Shown piece by piece: positions 5,399 to 5,659 of a stretch of 5,659 nucleotides of DNA. Origin of the DNA: Thermoleophilia bacterium. Lineage in GTDB: Bacteria; Actinomycetota; Thermoleophilia; Gaiellales; JAICJC01. Made by a program: the position numbers and the translations under genes. Location of the stretch: positions 1 to 5,659 of the forward strand of contig JAICJM010000231.1 in assembly GCA_025928435.1 (NCBI GenBank), written 5' to 3'. Position 1 is the stretch's first letter; every line of letters begins with the position of its first letter. The notes below the pieces were generated by a model. The model had not been told where the DNA came from and made no database searches. It saw only the letters and a program-made list of their open reading frames with translations.

Positions 5399-5659
5399 AT
5401 GTTCCAGAAGACCACCCTCCAGAACGGCCTGCGCGTGGTGACGGGACCCATGCCCGCGGCCAAGTCCGTCGCGGTGATGGTGATGCTCGCCGCCGGCAGC
5501 CGCTACGAGACGGCTGACACGAACGGCATCGCCCATTTCGCAGAGCACATGTTCTTCAAGGGCACCGAGCGGCGCCCGACGGCGAAGGACATCTCCGCCG
5601 AGGTCGACGGCATCGGCGGCGAGTTCAACGCCTTCACGAGCAAGGAGTACACGGCCTAC
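5399..5659 (+). CDS. M16-family zinc metallopeptidase (N-terminal 87 residues; rest beyond window)
   Basis: The readable 87 residues show the start of an M16 (pitrilysin/insulinase-like, processing-protease type) peptidase. They open with TTLQNGLRVVTGPMP, then a strand with AAGSRYE (31-37), then the inverted zinc motif HxxEH as H46-F-A-E49-H50 in GIAHFAEHMFFKGT. H46 and H50 are zinc ligands and E49 the catalytic base; the third ligand, a Glu some 70-80 residues further on, is outside the window. GGEFNAFTSKEYTAY (73-87) is also typical. Family members are usually about 400-450 residues with two similar halves, acting on peptides or misfolded proteins in the cytoplasm. In many actinobacteria such a gene follows pnp; here it instead begins a divergent unit. 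ATG 5399 fits the family N-terminus and lies 7 bases after a -10-like box, suggesting a leaderless mRNA. Confidence 0.95.
   Translation, partial: MFQKTTLQNGLRVVTGPMPAAKSVAVMVMLAAGSRYETADTNGIAHFAEHMFFKGTERRPTAKDISAEVDGIGGEFNAFTSKEYTAY

Noticed and set aside
5378..5548. 57-residue N-terminal extension of the methyltransferase from ATG 5548
   Set aside because: The His-rich extension is antisense to the conserved M16 zinc-site region and unlike any methyltransferase N-terminus; ATG 5377 fits the family.
1..5659. CRISPR array, tRNA, rRNA, transposon ends or attachment sites
   Set aside because: None is visible by reading either strand. Non-coding gaps are 11, 22, 61 and 21 bases, too small for such elements.

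Overview
The window is a very GC-rich, almost fully coding stretch of bacterial chromosome. I see no tRNA, rRNA, CRISPR array, insertion sequence or phage gene. The high GC, the NucS/EndoMS mismatch endonuclease, the zinc-ribbon/cyclase/ATPase/TPR protein and the apparent leaderless starts together suggest an actinomycetote, perhaps a deep lineage such as Thermoleophilia. That placement is inference; there is no rRNA or other strong phylogenetic marker here.

Layout. On the minus strand, reading from 3907 down to the left edge, three genes lie head to tail with gaps of 22 and 11 bases: nucS (3907-3242), a small single-domain cupin (3219-2839), and a large multidomain protein with an N-terminal zinc ribbon, class III nucleotidyl cyclase domain, STAND/AAA-type ATPase and TPR-like helical repeats (from 2827, running off the left edge). 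They look like one operon headed by nucS. Divergent from nucS, across a 61-base gap, is a plus-strand gene for a protein with about six membrane spans (3969-4646). Its 3' end overlaps by 25 bases the 3' end of a minus-strand class I SAM-dependent methyltransferase gene (5377-4622). Divergent from the methyltransferase, with only 21 bases between the two ATGs, is the start of an M16-family zinc metallopeptidase (5399 to the right edge, partial).

The small gaps hold the most interesting structure. The 21-base gap carries two -10-like hexamers, one per strand, that share five base pairs, so both genes may fire from a single symmetric promoter element. The convergent overlap carries an 11-bp imperfect inverted repeat (10 of 11 paired, 7-base loop) whose arms contain both stop codons, a candidate two-way terminator built from coding sequence. 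The four genes that head divergent units have no convincing Shine-Dalgarno and a TAnnnT hexamer 7-11 bases before the ATG, whereas the internal cupin gene has a clear AAAGGA site.

How the genes work together is mostly unknown. NucS is a DNA-fidelity enzyme expected to act with the replication clamp, and it ends in a clamp-binding-like pentapeptide. Its apparent co-transcription with a cupin and a cyclase-STAND protein is the one arrangement that could point to an undescribed functional link, but it may equally be a housekeeping cluster of unrelated genes.
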